DNA of 64,000 bases from Phytohabitans houttuyneae (GCF_011764425.1 NZ_BLPF01000004.1:694001-758000), one strand, 5' to 3'. Positions 51,989-60,437 are shown, counted from the first letter of the stretch. Notes: generated from the letters alone by a model not told the origin. Numbers and translations: made by a program.

Positions 51989-53392
51989 ATGGCGATGATC
52001 TGTGGTACCGACTGTGTCCGCACCCTTGCCGATGTCGAGCGGGACGCTGTCCGCATGGCCGAGGAGCTCCAGGCGCGCGGCGTCGCCCTGGGCGACCGGG
52101 TCCTGCTCAAGGCGGAAAACTCCGTCGGGTACGTGACCGCCCTGCTCGCGCTCATGCACGCGGGCGCCTCGATCCTGCTCGTCGACCACCGCGAGCGCGC
52201 CGAGACGACGGAGCGGCTCATCGACATGACCGGCGTCGCCCTCTGCGTCGTCGACGACGACGCGGCGCCGGAGACGCGGGTGCCCTGCGTCTCCATCTAC
52301 GAGCTTCAGCTGGCGGCCACGGCCAACAACGAGTACGTCGACTACATCGACGTGGAGAAGTGGCGCACGCTCCCCGACGGGCTGCTGATGTGCTCGTCCG
52401 GCTCGACCGGCTCGCCGAAGGTGGTCGTCAAGAGCGGCGACTCGTTCCTGCGAAACCTCCAGCGCAACATCGACGCGGTCGGGCACGTGAGCACCGACGT
52501 GCTCGTTCCGCTGCTGCCGTTTCCGCACCAGTACGGGCTCTCGATGGTGCTCATCGCCTGGCTCGCCCGCTGCTCGCTGGTCGTCGCGCCGTACCGCAGG
52601 CTCGACCACGCGCTGCGCCTCGCCGAGCTGAGCGGCGCGACAGTCTTCGACGCCACGCCGGTCACGTATCGCAGCATGATGAACATCGTCGGTCGCCGCC
52701 CGGCACTCGGCGCGGTGCTCCGCGACGCCCGGATGCTCTGCGTCGGCGCGGCACCGCTCGACGCCGGCCTCGTCGCCCGGTACGAGAAGGAGTTCGGCCA
52801 CAAGCTGCTGGACAGCTACGGCAGCACCGAGATGGGCAACGTCTCCTTCGCAAACCTCGACAACACGGTCGCCTGTGGACGCGCCGTGGACGGCGTCGAG
52901 CTGTCCATCGTGGACGACGACGGAACCGCACTCGCGGCCGGCGAGATCGGCGAGATCATGGTGCGCACGCCGGATGTCATGGCGGGCTACCTGGACGACG
53001 ACGGCACGCTCGTGCCGGTGACCGGCGAGTGGTTTCCCAGCGGCGACTTCGGCTTCCTCGACGCGGACGCCAACCTCTACGTGCTGGGCCGCAAGCGGGC
53101 CGTGCACCGCATGGGCTACACGCTGCACCCGGACATCATCGAGCGGAAGATCGGCGACGTCGGCGTCTCGGCGAAAATCGTCGCGCTGCCGGACGAGCGG
53201 ATGGGCAGCCTGCTCGTCGCGTTCGTCGAGGACGAGGAGCACCGCGGCGCGGCCTACTGGCGGGATCGGATCGCCGAGGCGCTGCCCGCGTACGAGATGC
53301 CGAACCGGGTGCTCGTCATCGACAGGTTTCCGGTGAACCGCAACGGCAAGCCCGACAGCAAGCGGCTGGAGGAGCTGGCGGTGTCGGCGTGA
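51989..53392 (+). CDS. AMP-dependent acyl-CoA/acyl-ACP ligase, likely starter-unit activation
   Basis: A 467-residue adenylate-forming enzyme. Core motifs are SSGSTGSPKVV (residues 136-146), YGSTEMG (277-283), the GEWFPSGDFGFLD hinge region (346-358), YVLGRKRAVHRMG (364-376) and the catalytic Lys454 in NRNGKPDSKRL. It forms an acyl-adenylate and then a thioester. It is shorter than typical fatty acyl-CoA ligases (over 500), mostly at the N-terminus. It is translationally coupled to the acyltransferase gene that follows (GTGA overlap), and an amino-acid oxidase/amidase pair lies nearby. It probably activates omega-guanidino- or omega-amino-butyrate-type acids for the loading ACP of gene D. Its substrate cannot be read from the sequence. 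Confidence 0.88.
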   Translation: MAMICGTDCVRTLADVERDAVRMAEELQARGVALGDRVLLKAENSVGYVTALLALMHAGASILLVDHRERAETTERLIDMTGVALCVVDDDAAPETRVPCVSIYELQLAATANNEYVDYIDVEKWRTLPDGLLMCSSGSTGSPKVVVKSGDSFLRNLQRNIDAVGHVSTDVLVPLLPFPHQYGLSMVLIAWLARCSLVVAPYRRLDHALRLAELSGATVFDATPVTYRSMMNIVGRRPALGAVLRDARMLCVGAAPLDAGLVARYEKEFGHKLLDSYGSTEMGNVSFANLDNTVACGRAVDGVELSIVDDDGTALAAGEIGEIMVRTPDVMAGYLDDDGTLVPVTGEWFPSGDFGFLDADANLYVLGRKRAVHRMGYTLHPDIIERKIGDVGVSAKIVALPDERMGSLLVAFVEDEEHRGAAYWRDRIAEALPAYEMPNRVLVIDRFPVNRNGKPDSKRLEELAVSA

Positions 53393-54342
53393 CCGACGAG
53401 GAGCGCACCGCTGTCGTCTTCCCCGGGATGGGACCGTCCACGTTCGACGACCTCGGCCGGTTCCTGGTGCTCGACCGGTACGCCCGGAGCCGGGTCGCGG
53501 AGGCCGACGAGGCACTCGGCGAGTCCCTGCTCGCCGGTTTCCGGGCCGAGCGCGACGGCCTCGGCATCTTCTCCCAGGTCGCGTTCCAGGTCTCCTCGCT
53601 CGCCCTGGCCGACCGGGCCGAGGCGGAGCTCGACCTGCGGCCGGACCTCGGCGCCGGGCCGTGCTTCGGGCAGCGGGCACTGGTCGCGTACGCGGGCGCG
53701 CTCGACGCCGCCGCCGCGATCCGCCTCACCGTCGAGCTGGCCCGGTGCGAAGACGAGTACTTCGCGGCGGAGCCGGAGGAGCTCGTCACGCAGTGTTTCG
53801 TGCGCGTGCCGGACGAGCCGTTCGCCGAGGCCGTCGCCGGATACGTCGACAGTGGAGAGTGGGTGGAGGTCTCCGGCCGGCTCGACCGCGGCGCGTACCT
53901 CGTCTCGCTCCGTGCCGGCCTCCTCGACGAGATGGTCGAGACGGTCCGCCGGCTGGAGGGCTACACGATGCAGACGCTGCGGCCGGCGGTGCACGCGCGC
54001 CGCTTCGGGCCGCTGCGCCGGCGGGCCGAGGAGGTGCTGTCCCGGTACCCGATCGGTAAACCGGCCCTGCCGCTCGTCGCGGACCAGGACGGACGCCTCG
54101 TCCACACCGCCGAGGAACTGCGCACCATGCTGCTCGACACCTTCGACCGGGCGCTCGACTGGCCGGCGACGGTCGCCGCCCTGCACCGGCACGGCGTCCG
54201 CACCGCGTACGTGACCGGGCCGGACCTCATGTTTCACCGGCTGGACTGCACCACGTCGAGCTTCCGCGTGGTGCCGGTCACGCACAAGACCGTGTCCAAG
54301 CCCGGCGCACTGCGCCCGGCCGGCGTCCGCGCCCACTCCTAG
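53389..54342 (+). CDS. Discrete FabD-like acyltransferase with Cys nucleophile, likely starter acyl-CoA:ACP transferase
   Basis: A 317-residue protein starting at GTG 53389, overlapping the ligase stop (GTGA). The fold markers of malonyl-CoA:ACP transacylases are present: VVFPGMGPS at the N-terminus, a nucleophile elbow followed by VAYAGALDAAAAIRL, and His202 in AVHARRFGPLR at the position of AFHSPLM. The elbow reads GPCFGQ instead of GHSLGE, so the nucleophilic Ser is replaced by Cys92 (codon TGC 53662-53664). The Arg that binds malonate carboxylate is not obvious, as expected for an enzyme moving a non-carboxylated acyl group. Context suggests it moves the acyl unit made by the ligase to the first ACP of gene D. 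A function as an editing hydrolase is the main alternative. Confidence 0.83.
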   Translation: MTDEERTAVVFPGMGPSTFDDLGRFLVLDRYARSRVAEADEALGESLLAGFRAERDGLGIFSQVAFQVSSLALADRAEAELDLRPDLGAGPCFGQRALVAYAGALDAAAAIRLTVELARCEDEYFAAEPEELVTQCFVRVPDEPFAEAVAGYVDSGEWVEVSGRLDRGAYLVSLRAGLLDEMVETVRRLEGYTMQTLRPAVHARRFGPLRRRAEEVLSRYPIGKPALPLVADQDGRLVHTAEELRTMLLDTFDRALDWPATVAALHRHGVRTAYVTGPDLMFHRLDCTTSSFRVVPVTHKTVSKPGALRPAGVRAHS

Positions 54343-54350
54343 GGGGTCCG

Positions 54351-55694
54351 ATGCAGCAGATCGTCGACGCCGCGCTGGCCGAAGACGCGACGGCGGCCGA
54401 CTTCGGTGCGCTGCCGGTACCGGAGAGCTTCCGCGGCGCGGTCGTGCTCAAGGACGAGGTCGACATGTTCGACGGCCTCGCCACCCGCGACAAGGACCCG
54501 CGCAAGTCGATGCACCTCTACGACGTGCCGACACCGGAGCCCGGCCCCGGCGAGGTGCTCATCGCGGTGATGGCCAGCTCCATCAACTACAACACCGTGT
54601 GGAGCGCCATCTTCGAGCCGCTGGCGACGTTCCGCTTCCTCGAGCGGTACGCGCGGGTCGGCCCGTGGGCGGCCCGGCACGACCGGCCGTACCACGTGCT
54701 CGGCTCGGACCTGTCCGGCATCGTCCTGCGCACCGGCGCGGAGGTGCGCCGCTGGCGCCCCGGCGACCGGATCGTGGCCCACTGCCTGTCGGTGGAGCTC
54801 GCCGCTCCGGACGGCCACGACGACACGATGCTCGACCCCGAGCAGCGCATCTGGGGGTACGAGACGAACTACGGCGGCCTCGCCGAGCTCGCCCTCGTCA
54901 AGGCCAACCAGCTGATGCCCAAGCCGGAGCACCTCACGTGGGAGGAGGCGGCCGCCTCGGGACTTGTCAACTCCACCGCGTACCGGCAGCTCGTCTCGCC
55001 CAACGGCGCCTCGATGAAGCAGGGCGACGTGGTGCTGGTGTGGGGCGCCGCCGGTGGCCTCGGCTCGTACGCCACGCAGCTCGCGCTCAACGGCGGCGCG
55101 ATACCCGTCTGCGTGGTCTCCAGCGAGAGCAAGGCCGAGCAGGTACGGGCCATGGGGGCCGAGCTTGTCATCAACCGCGCCGAGGAGGACTTCCGCTTCT
55201 GGCGCGACGAGGCGACACCCGACCCGGCCGAATGGAAGCGCTTCGGGTCGCGGCTGCGCGACCTGACCGGCGGTGATGATCCGGACATCGTCCTGGAGCA
55301 CCCGGGCCGGGAGACGTTCGGCGCCAGCGTGTATGTGGCGCGCCGTGGTGGGACGGTCGTCACCTGCGCCTCGTCCACGGGATACCGGCACGAGTACGAC
55401 AACCGGTACCTCTGGATGGCGCTCAAGCGCATCGTCGGCAGCCACTTCGCCAACTACCGCGAGGCGTGGGCGGCCAACCGCCTCATCGCCAAGGGGATGG
55501 TGCATCCGACGCTTTCCGCGGTGTCACCTCTGGCGGACGCCGGCGAGGCCGCGCACCAGGTGCACCGCAACCAGCACAGCGGCAAGGTCGGCGTGCTCTG
55601 CCTCGCGCCGCGCGAAGGGCTCGGCGTCACCGACCCCGAGCTGCGCTCGCGGCACCTGCCCGCCATCAACCGCTTCCGTGGGGCTGACCGATGA
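54351..55694 (+). CDS. ccr: Crotonyl-CoA carboxylase/reductase
   Basis: A 447-residue zinc-independent MDR-family enzyme closely matching CCRs: YHVLGSDLSGIVLRTG (114-129), HDDTMLDPEQRIWGYETN (156-173), GLVNSTAYRQLVS (204-216) and the NADPH loop WGAAGGLGSYA (231-241). It reductively carboxylates crotonyl-CoA, or a longer 2-enoyl-CoA, to ethylmalonyl-CoA or an alkylmalonyl-CoA. ATG 54351 lies 8 bp after the acyltransferase stop, preceded by GGGGG. The downstream dehydrogenase overlaps its stop (ATGA). With the KAS III and dehydrogenase this forms an extender-unit module. Side-chain length is not predictable here; SGLVNSTAYRQ replaces the PGLVNSTAYRQ of better-known CCRs. Confidence 0.93.
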   Translation: MQQIVDAALAEDATAADFGALPVPESFRGAVVLKDEVDMFDGLATRDKDPRKSMHLYDVPTPEPGPGEVLIAVMASSINYNTVWSAIFEPLATFRFLERYARVGPWAARHDRPYHVLGSDLSGIVLRTGAEVRRWRPGDRIVAHCLSVELAAPDGHDDTMLDPEQRIWGYETNYGGLAELALVKANQLMPKPEHLTWEEAAASGLVNSTAYRQLVSPNGASMKQGDVVLVWGAAGGLGSYATQLALNGGAIPVCVVSSESKAEQVRAMGAELVINRAEEDFRFWRDEATPDPAEWKRFGSRLRDLTGGDDPDIVLEHPGRETFGASVYVARRGGTVVTCASSTGYRHEYDNRYLWMALKRIVGSHFANYREAWAANRLIAKGMVHPTLSAVSPLADAGEAAHQVHRNQHSGKVGVLCLAPREGLGVTDPELRSRHLPAINRFRGADR

Positions 55695-56887
55695 CGATCG
55701 CGCCGGTGGAGCACACGGCACGCGTCGCGGCCGAGGAGCTTGTCTACGGGTACCTCAACCGGGCCGCACTCCTCGGCGAGAGCGGCCAGGTCGACCGGAC
55801 GGACGTCGACGTCGCGATGCGGCTCGGCTGCCGCCTGCCCGCCGGGCCTTTCGAGACGCTGGACGGCATCGGGCTCGGCGTGGCCGTCAAGGCACTCGAC
55901 GCCCTGTACGAACGGACCGGTCAGGCGGCACACCGCCCGGCGGACGCGCTGCGGCGGCACGCCGTCGACGGCGTCGACCGCTACCCGGCGCAGGCCGCCC
56001 GGCGCGCGAGCGGGCAGGAGGCGCAGGCCCGCCCGATCGAGCGGATCGGCGTGCTTGGCTCCGGCACGATGGCCCGCGGCATCGCGGAGGTCACCGCCGC
56101 GGCGGGCATCCCCACGACGCTCGTGGCGCGCAGCACGCCCAAGGCGGTCGCCGCGGTGGAGGCGATCGGCATCTCCCTGGCGAAGGCCGTCGCGCGCGGC
56201 AAGAACACGGACGAGGGCAGGACGCTCGCGCTCGGCCGGATCGCCGTCGCCGACGACGTCGCCGCGCTGTCCACGTGCGACCTCGTCATCGAGGCGATCG
56301 TCGAGGACCTGGCGGTCAAGCGCGCCGGGTTCGCCGCGCTGGGCCGGGTGTGCCGCCCCGGTGCGGTGCTCGCCACCACGACGTCGAGCCTGTCGGTGTC
56401 CGCCTGCGCCGAGGCCGCCGGCCGCCGCGAGGACGTGCTCGGGCTCCACTTCTTCAACCCCGCCCCGGTGATGCGGCTGGTGGAAGTCGTCCGCACACAG
56501 TGGACCGGCGCCGGCGTGCTCGCCACCGCTGACGCCCTCTGCGCACGCCTCGGCAGGACCGGTGTGCCGTGCGGGGACACGGCCGGCTTCATCGTCAACT
56601 ACCTGCTCTTCCCGTACCTCAACGAGGCGGTGAAGATGCTCGACCGCGGTGAGGTCGACCCGGCCGAGCTGGACGCCGCGGTGGAGGCGGAGTACGGGTA
56701 CCCGATGGGCCCGTTCGCGCTGCTCGACGCCGTCGGGCTCGACGTGTCGCTGGCCATCCAGCGCCGCCTGCACGAGGAGTACGGCGACGCCGACCTCGCG
56801 CCGGCGGCCTCGCTCTCGCGGCTCGTGGCCGAAGGCCGCCTCGGCCGCAAGACCGGCAGCGGCTTCCGCGCGGGCGAACCCTCCTGA
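55691..56887 (+). CDS. 3-hydroxyacyl-CoA dehydrogenase with duplicated C-terminal domain
   Basis: A 398-residue protein overlapping the CCR stop by 4 bp. Residues about 1-100 resemble the helical C-terminal domain of 3-hydroxybutyryl-CoA dehydrogenase (LVYGYLNRAALLGESGQVD...GPFETLDGIGL). Then comes the NAD-binding Rossmann domain (GVLGSGTMARG, 120-130) with catalytic His253 in GLHFFNPAPV. Last is the normal C-terminal domain (GFIVNYLLFPYLNEAVKM...GYPMGPFALLDAVGLD). It reduces 3-ketoacyl-CoA to 3-hydroxyacyl-CoA. The order KAS III, this enzyme, a dehydratase (not in the window) and CCR leads to alkylmalonyl-CoA. The extra N-terminal copy probably replaces a dimer contact. The KAS III gene starts on its last base (TGATG). 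Confidence 0.9.
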   Translation: MTIAPVEHTARVAAEELVYGYLNRAALLGESGQVDRTDVDVAMRLGCRLPAGPFETLDGIGLGVAVKALDALYERTGQAAHRPADALRRHAVDGVDRYPAQAARRASGQEAQARPIERIGVLGSGTMARGIAEVTAAAGIPTTLVARSTPKAVAAVEAIGISLAKAVARGKNTDEGRTLALGRIAVADDVAALSTCDLVIEAIVEDLAVKRAGFAALGRVCRPGAVLATTTSSLSVSACAEAAGRREDVLGLHFFNPAPVMRLVEVVRTQWTGAGVLATADALCARLGRTGVPCGDTAGFIVNYLLFPYLNEAVKMLDRGEVDPAELDAAVEAEYGYPMGPFALLDAVGLDVSLAIQRRLHEEYGDADLAPAASLSRLVAEGRLGRKTGSGFRAGEPS

Positions 56888-57885
56888 TGAACGGCTTCGG
56901 CATCGTCGGTACGGGCTCGTTCCTGCCCGACGACGTCGTACCCAACCGCGTGGTCGCCGAGCGGGCCGGAGTCACCGACGAGTGGATAGTCCGCAAGACC
57001 GGCATCCGCTCGCGCCGGTACGCCGCTGACTACGAAGCCACCTCCGACCTCGCCGTGAAGGCCGCCGAGGCGGCGCTCGCCGACGCGGGCATCCAGGCGG
57101 AGCGGCTGCGCTGGATCGTCCTCGCGACGTCCACACCGGACCATCCCCAGCCGGCCACCGCATGCCTCGTGCAGGACCGGATCGGGGCCGACCGGGCCGC
57201 CGCGTTCGACCTCAACGCGGTCTGCACCGGCTTCGTCTTCGCTCTGGAGACCGCCAGCCGCCTGCTGGCCGCGGGCTCGGGCGCCGGCTACGCGCTGGTC
57301 ATCGGCGCGGACGTGTACTCGCGCCTGGTCGACCCGGGCGACCGCCGCACCGCCGTGCTCTTCGGCGACGGCGCCGGCGCGGTCGTGCTTGGACCGGTGC
57401 GGCCCGGACACGGCGTGATCGGCTCGCACCTGGCGACCCGGGGTGCGCACCACCGGATGATCCGCGTGGAGGCCGGCGGCAGCCGCATGCCGGCGTCGGA
57501 GAAGACGCTCGCCGACGGGCTGCACTTCTTCCAGATGGACGGGCGGGCGGTACGCGACTTCGTGGCGGCCGAGGTGCCGGAGACGGTACGCCGCCTACTC
57601 GGTGAGCACGGCGTCCGGCCCGACGCGGTCGACCACTTCGTGCCGCACCAGGCGAACGGCGTGATGCTCAACGACCTGCTGCCGCGGCTCGGGCTCAGCG
57701 CCGCGCGCACCCACCTGACCGTGGCGGAGCACGCCAACACCGGCGCCGGTTCGATACCGCTGGCGCTCGACACCGCCCGCCGCGACGGAGCGTTCGCGGA
57801 CGGCGACCTGCTGCTGATGGCCGGCTTCGGCGGCGGGATGTCCACCGGCGCCTCGCTGGTGCGCTGGGACGCGCACCCCTCATAG
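56887..57885 (+). CDS. KAS III-like beta-ketoacyl synthase (FabH family), extender-unit supply
   Basis: A 332-residue FabH-type thiolase-fold enzyme with the full triad: Cys113 in LNAVCTGFVFAL, His254 in PHQAN and Asn284 in EHANTGAGSIPLAL. It starts at ATG 56887, sharing one base with the previous stop. It likely makes the 3-ketoacyl thioester (acetoacetyl or a longer homologue) that the dehydrogenase and CCR turn into an alkylmalonyl-CoA extender, as in the KSIII-HBDH-CCR cassettes of other PKS clusters. Its acyl primer decides the side chain and is unknown. It ends tail-to-tail with the flavoprotein gene, overlapping it by 6 bp. Confidence 0.92.
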   Translation: MNGFGIVGTGSFLPDDVVPNRVVAERAGVTDEWIVRKTGIRSRRYAADYEATSDLAVKAAEAALADAGIQAERLRWIVLATSTPDHPQPATACLVQDRIGADRAAAFDLNAVCTGFVFALETASRLLAAGSGAGYALVIGADVYSRLVDPGDRRTAVLFGDGAGAVVLGPVRPGHGVIGSHLATRGAHHRMIRVEAGGSRMPASEKTLADGLHFFQMDGRAVRDFVAAEVPETVRRLLGEHGVRPDAVDHFVPHQANGVMLNDLLPRLGLSAARTHLTVAEHANTGAGSIPLALDTARRDGAFADGDLLLMAGFGGGMSTGASLVRWDAHPS

Positions 57886-59505
57886 CGGCAGGTCGACCGG
57901 CGCCAGCTCGTGGAAGAGGTCACCCGGACCGGGATTGCACGGGTCGGTGCGGCCACCCAGGTGGTTGACAACACCCCAGACGGCGTTCAGCGCTGTGGTG
58001 ACGGCGCCCTCGGCGAACCCGGCCGTCCACGACACGTCGTCTCCACAGAGGAAGAACCCCCGCTGCTGCGGCGGCCGGCCGTCCTGCATGAACTGGGTGA
58101 ACAGCCGCCGCTGGTACCGGTAGTGTCCGGGCAGGTTGGCCTTGAACGCACCCATGAAGTGCCGCTCCCGCTCCCACGACACGGTGATCGGCTTGCTGAT
58201 CACGTGCCGGGCGATGTCGACGCCCGGGAAGATGCGGCCGAGCCGGCGCAAGAGGACGGTCAGCCGCTGCTCGTCGTCCAGCGTCAGAAACTTCAGCGAG
58301 TCGTCGTTCCACGTGTACGACAGGCACATGACGCCCGGCTTGTCCGGCCCGCTGTCGAAGAGGTACACGCCGCGCGGGAAGCGGTCGGTGAGCGTCATGC
58401 CCATCACGTCCTGACCGGTGCGCGGATCGAGGTCGCGCCAGAATGGACGGTCGGCGAGCACGAAGAGCTTGGAGGAGCTCATGTAGTGGGTGCGCTCGAC
58501 CGCGGTCCACAGGTCTGTGCTGAGCAGCTCGTCGGCGCAGTCCACGTGGCCGAGCAGCGTCCACACGTGCGGCGTGAAGACGACCGCCGGAAACGCGCGG
58601 GTACGGCCGCCGCTGTCCTGCACGGTGATCAGCTCGCGGGATCGGCGGATGCGCATCACACCGGGCCCGGCGCCGCCGCCGTGCAGGCTCTCCAGCGAGG
58701 TACCCGCCGGCCAGTGCGCCATCCGGCTCGGGCTGTGCCGCCACAGCCCGAGCGGCAGCCGCTGCGCGCCGCCCACGATGCTCACGTGGTCGACGTCGGC
58801 CTGCGTGTAGATGACGCGCAGGATCTCCAGGATGGAGTTCGGAAAGTCGGTGTCCCAACCCCCGGCGCCGAAACCCACCTGGCCGAAGATCTCGCGGTGG
58901 CGAAATGAGCTGAACGTCGAGGAGCTGGCCAGGAAGCCGTAGAACGACTGGTCGTCAAACTGACTGACCAGTCGGTTCCAGATGGTCTTCACCCAGCCGA
59001 CGTCCCGCCGGCGGATCGCGTCCTCCATCGCGGCCAGCTCCGCCTGGTCGCGCAGCGTCTTCTCCCACGCGTCGGCGACCTCCTGGTACACCGTCGGCAG
59101 CTGCTCCAGCGTCCGCGCCCGGTGCACGACGCCCTCCAGGTTGACGACTGTGGAGGGCGTGCTGGACGCGAGCGGGTTGGGAAACGGGAGGGTCGGCAGC
59201 CCCAGCTCGTCGATGTAGTGGAAGAGCGCGGTGGCCGCCGGCGGGAAGCGCATCGCGCCGAGCTCCGCCACGTAGTCCGGGTCCTCGGGAAACGGCACCG
59301 AGCGCATCCGGCCGCCGAGTTCGCCGGCCTCGTACAGCACGGGGCGGAGCCCGAGCCGCATCAGCTCGTACGCGGTCACGATGCCGGAGACGCCGCCGCC
59401 CACGACCGCCACCGGCGTGCCGTGCAGGTGCTCGGGTACGTGGCCGAGCCCGGCCGGGTGGCGCAGCCAGTCGTCGTACGCGAACGGGAAGTCAGGAACG
59501 AACAT
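57880..59505 (-). CDS. L-amino-acid 2-monooxygenase-like flavoprotein (amine oxidase family), probable starter biosynthesis
   Basis: A 541-residue FAD enzyme. The dinucleotide motif is VAVVGGGVSG (32-41) with Glu59, followed by LGGRMRS (63-69) and ELGAMRFP (81-88), the last typical of tryptophan, lysine and arginine 2-monooxygenases. The N-terminus FVPDFPFAYDDWL and a C-terminal FAD motif (CGDDVSWTAGFAEGA) also fit. Such enzymes oxidatively decarboxylate an amino acid to the one-carbon-shorter amide. With the overlapping amidase (14 bp shared, 59492-59505) the pair would convert arginine to 4-guanidinobutyramide and then to 4-guanidinobutyrate. Lysine to 5-aminovalerate is an alternative. Substrate choice is inference. 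Confidence 0.86.
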   Translation of the reverse strand: MFVPDFPFAYDDWLRHPAGLGHVPEHLHGTPVAVVGGGVSGIVTAYELMRLGLRPVLYEAGELGGRMRSVPFPEDPDYVAELGAMRFPPAATALFHYIDELGLPTLPFPNPLASSTPSTVVNLEGVVHRARTLEQLPTVYQEVADAWEKTLRDQAELAAMEDAIRRRDVGWVKTIWNRLVSQFDDQSFYGFLASSSTFSSFRHREIFGQVGFGAGGWDTDFPNSILEILRVIYTQADVDHVSIVGGAQRLPLGLWRHSPSRMAHWPAGTSLESLHGGGAGPGVMRIRRSRELITVQDSGGRTRAFPAVVFTPHVWTLLGHVDCADELLSTDLWTAVERTHYMSSSKLFVLADRPFWRDLDPRTGQDVMGMTLTDRFPRGVYLFDSGPDKPGVMCLSYTWNDDSLKFLTLDDEQRLTVLLRRLGRIFPGVDIARHVISKPITVSWERERHFMGAFKANLPGHYRYQRRLFTQFMQDGRPPQQRGFFLCGDDVSWTAGFAEGAVTTALNAVWGVVNHLGGRTDPCNPGPGDLFHELAPVDLPL

Positions 59506-60304
59506 GCCGCGCCCCTGCGGTCAGGTCCGAGTACAGCTCGGGGCGCCGGTCGGCCAGGTACGGCGTAGCCGCCCGCGCGCTGTCGAGCACGTCCTGCCGC
59601 ACGTCGGCGACCAGCAGTTCGGCGCCGCTGGCCGGGGCGCTCCGCACGCTGCCGTCCGGCCCGGCGACCCGGGTCAGTCCGCAGTAGACGCCGAGCGCGT
59701 CGGAGCCGGCCCAGTTGACGTACGCGATGTATAGCTGGCTCTCGAACGCCCGCGCCGGGACGAGCGTCTCGGCGACCAGCTCCCACGGCCGGGCCAGCGC
59801 GGACGGCACGAGAAGCAGGTCGGTGCCGCGCAGGGCGTGCGCCCGTACCAGCTCGGGAAACTCCACGTCGTAACAGACGAGTAGACCGACAGTGAGGCCG
59901 CCGAGGTCGGCCTGCACCACGCCGTGGTCGCCCGCCGCGAAGGCCGCGCGCTCACCGGCGCCGAAAAGATGAGCCTTCCGGTACGCGGCGACGGCCGCGC
60001 CGTGCTCGTCAACCAACCGGACGGTGTTGTACGTCACCGAGCCCGAGCGTTCCGGGAGGCCGAAGAGCAGCGCGATCCCGGCCCGCGCCGCGATCCGGCC
60101 GGCCTGCTCGGCGAGCCTGTCCACGCCCTCCGCCGCGCGTGCCACCTCGGCCGGCGACGCGTGGTAACCGGTCAGCGACAGCTCGGGCGTCACCAGCAGG
60201 TCCGCGCCGGCACGGCGAGCCCGCGCGGCGACCTCGGCGAGCCGCTCCAGGCGCCGCTCGCCGTTCTCCCGCCGCACGGCGGCCTGCCAGCATGCGAGCC
60301 TCAC
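59492..60304 (-). CDS. Nitrilase-superfamily amidohydrolase, probable 4-guanidinobutyramide (omega-amide) amidase
   Basis: A 270-residue carbon-nitrogen hydrolase with its catalytic triad: Glu41 (TPELSLTGY), Lys110 (YRKAHLFG) and Cys144 (LLVCYDVEFPE). It hydrolyses an amide to acid and ammonia. It starts at GTG 60304 with GGGAG 5 bp upstream. The length is usual for the family. It is first in a two-gene operon with the monooxygenase, which supplies the amide. Together they match the arginine-derived starter route described for azalomycin-type guanidino macrolides. It diverges from gene D, the PKS that should use the starter. Confidence 0.88.
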   Translation of the reverse strand: MRLACWQAAVRRENGERRLERLAEVAARARRAGADLLVTPELSLTGYHASPAEVARAAEGVDRLAEQAGRIAARAGIALLFGLPERSGSVTYNTVRLVDEHGAAVAAYRKAHLFGAGERAAFAAGDHGVVQADLGGLTVGLLVCYDVEFPELVRAHALRGTDLLLVPSALARPWELVAETLVPARAFESQLYIAYVNWAGSDALGVYCGLTRVAGPDGSVRSAPASGAELLVADVRQDVLDSARAATPYLADRRPELYSDLTAGARHVRS

Positions 60305-60357
60305 GGGCGCTCCCTCGCGGCTGATCGTCCGACCCTCACGATCGTGCAGCCCGCTGA

Positions 60358-60373
60358 CCTTGGAAATCCCCAG
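60358..60373. promoter_or_regulatory. PAS-LuxR (PimM-type) operator-like site 1
   Basis: CCTTGGAAATCCCCAG matches the known PimM-family consensus CTVGGGAWWTCCCBAG at 13 of 16 positions, with the right half and AT core exact. Activators of this family control polyene and other macrolide clusters. No such regulator gene is in the window, so the link is inference. Confidence 0.4.
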
Positions 60374-60381
60374 AGTTCCGT

Positions 60382-60397
60382 CTAGGGGAAATCACAG
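60382..60397. promoter_or_regulatory. PAS-LuxR (PimM-type) operator-like site 2
   Basis: CTAGGGGAAATCACAG matches the same consensus at 12 of 16 positions, with the left half CTVGGG exact. It lies 24 bp (start to start) from site 1 on the gene D side. Confidence 0.3.
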
Positions 60398-60437
60398 CCT
60401 GCCTGCTCATACAGTCCATCCGAAGCTCAGGCCGGCA

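Larger units (their letters stand above)
60305..60437. promoter_or_regulatory. Divergent promoter region between the amidase and loading-PKS genes
   Basis: A 133-bp non-coding gap, distinctly less GC-rich than its surroundings, that must start transcription of both the starter-supply operon (minus) and gene D (plus). It contains the perfect palindrome CACGATCGTG (60337-60346) and two operator-like sites listed separately. No clear -35/-10 elements could be chosen by eye. Confidence 0.5.

Noticed and set aside
51943-53388. Upstream extension of the acyltransferase frame back to 51943
   Set aside because: The stretch overlaps the ligase gene in another frame and reads as Arg/Gly-rich nonsense. 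The real protein begins at GTG 53389.
60337-60346. Palindrome CACGATCGTG as a defined operator
   Set aside because: It is only 10 bp, matches no family consensus I can name with confidence, and such palindromes arise by chance in GC-rich DNA. It is mentioned only as part of the intergenic region.
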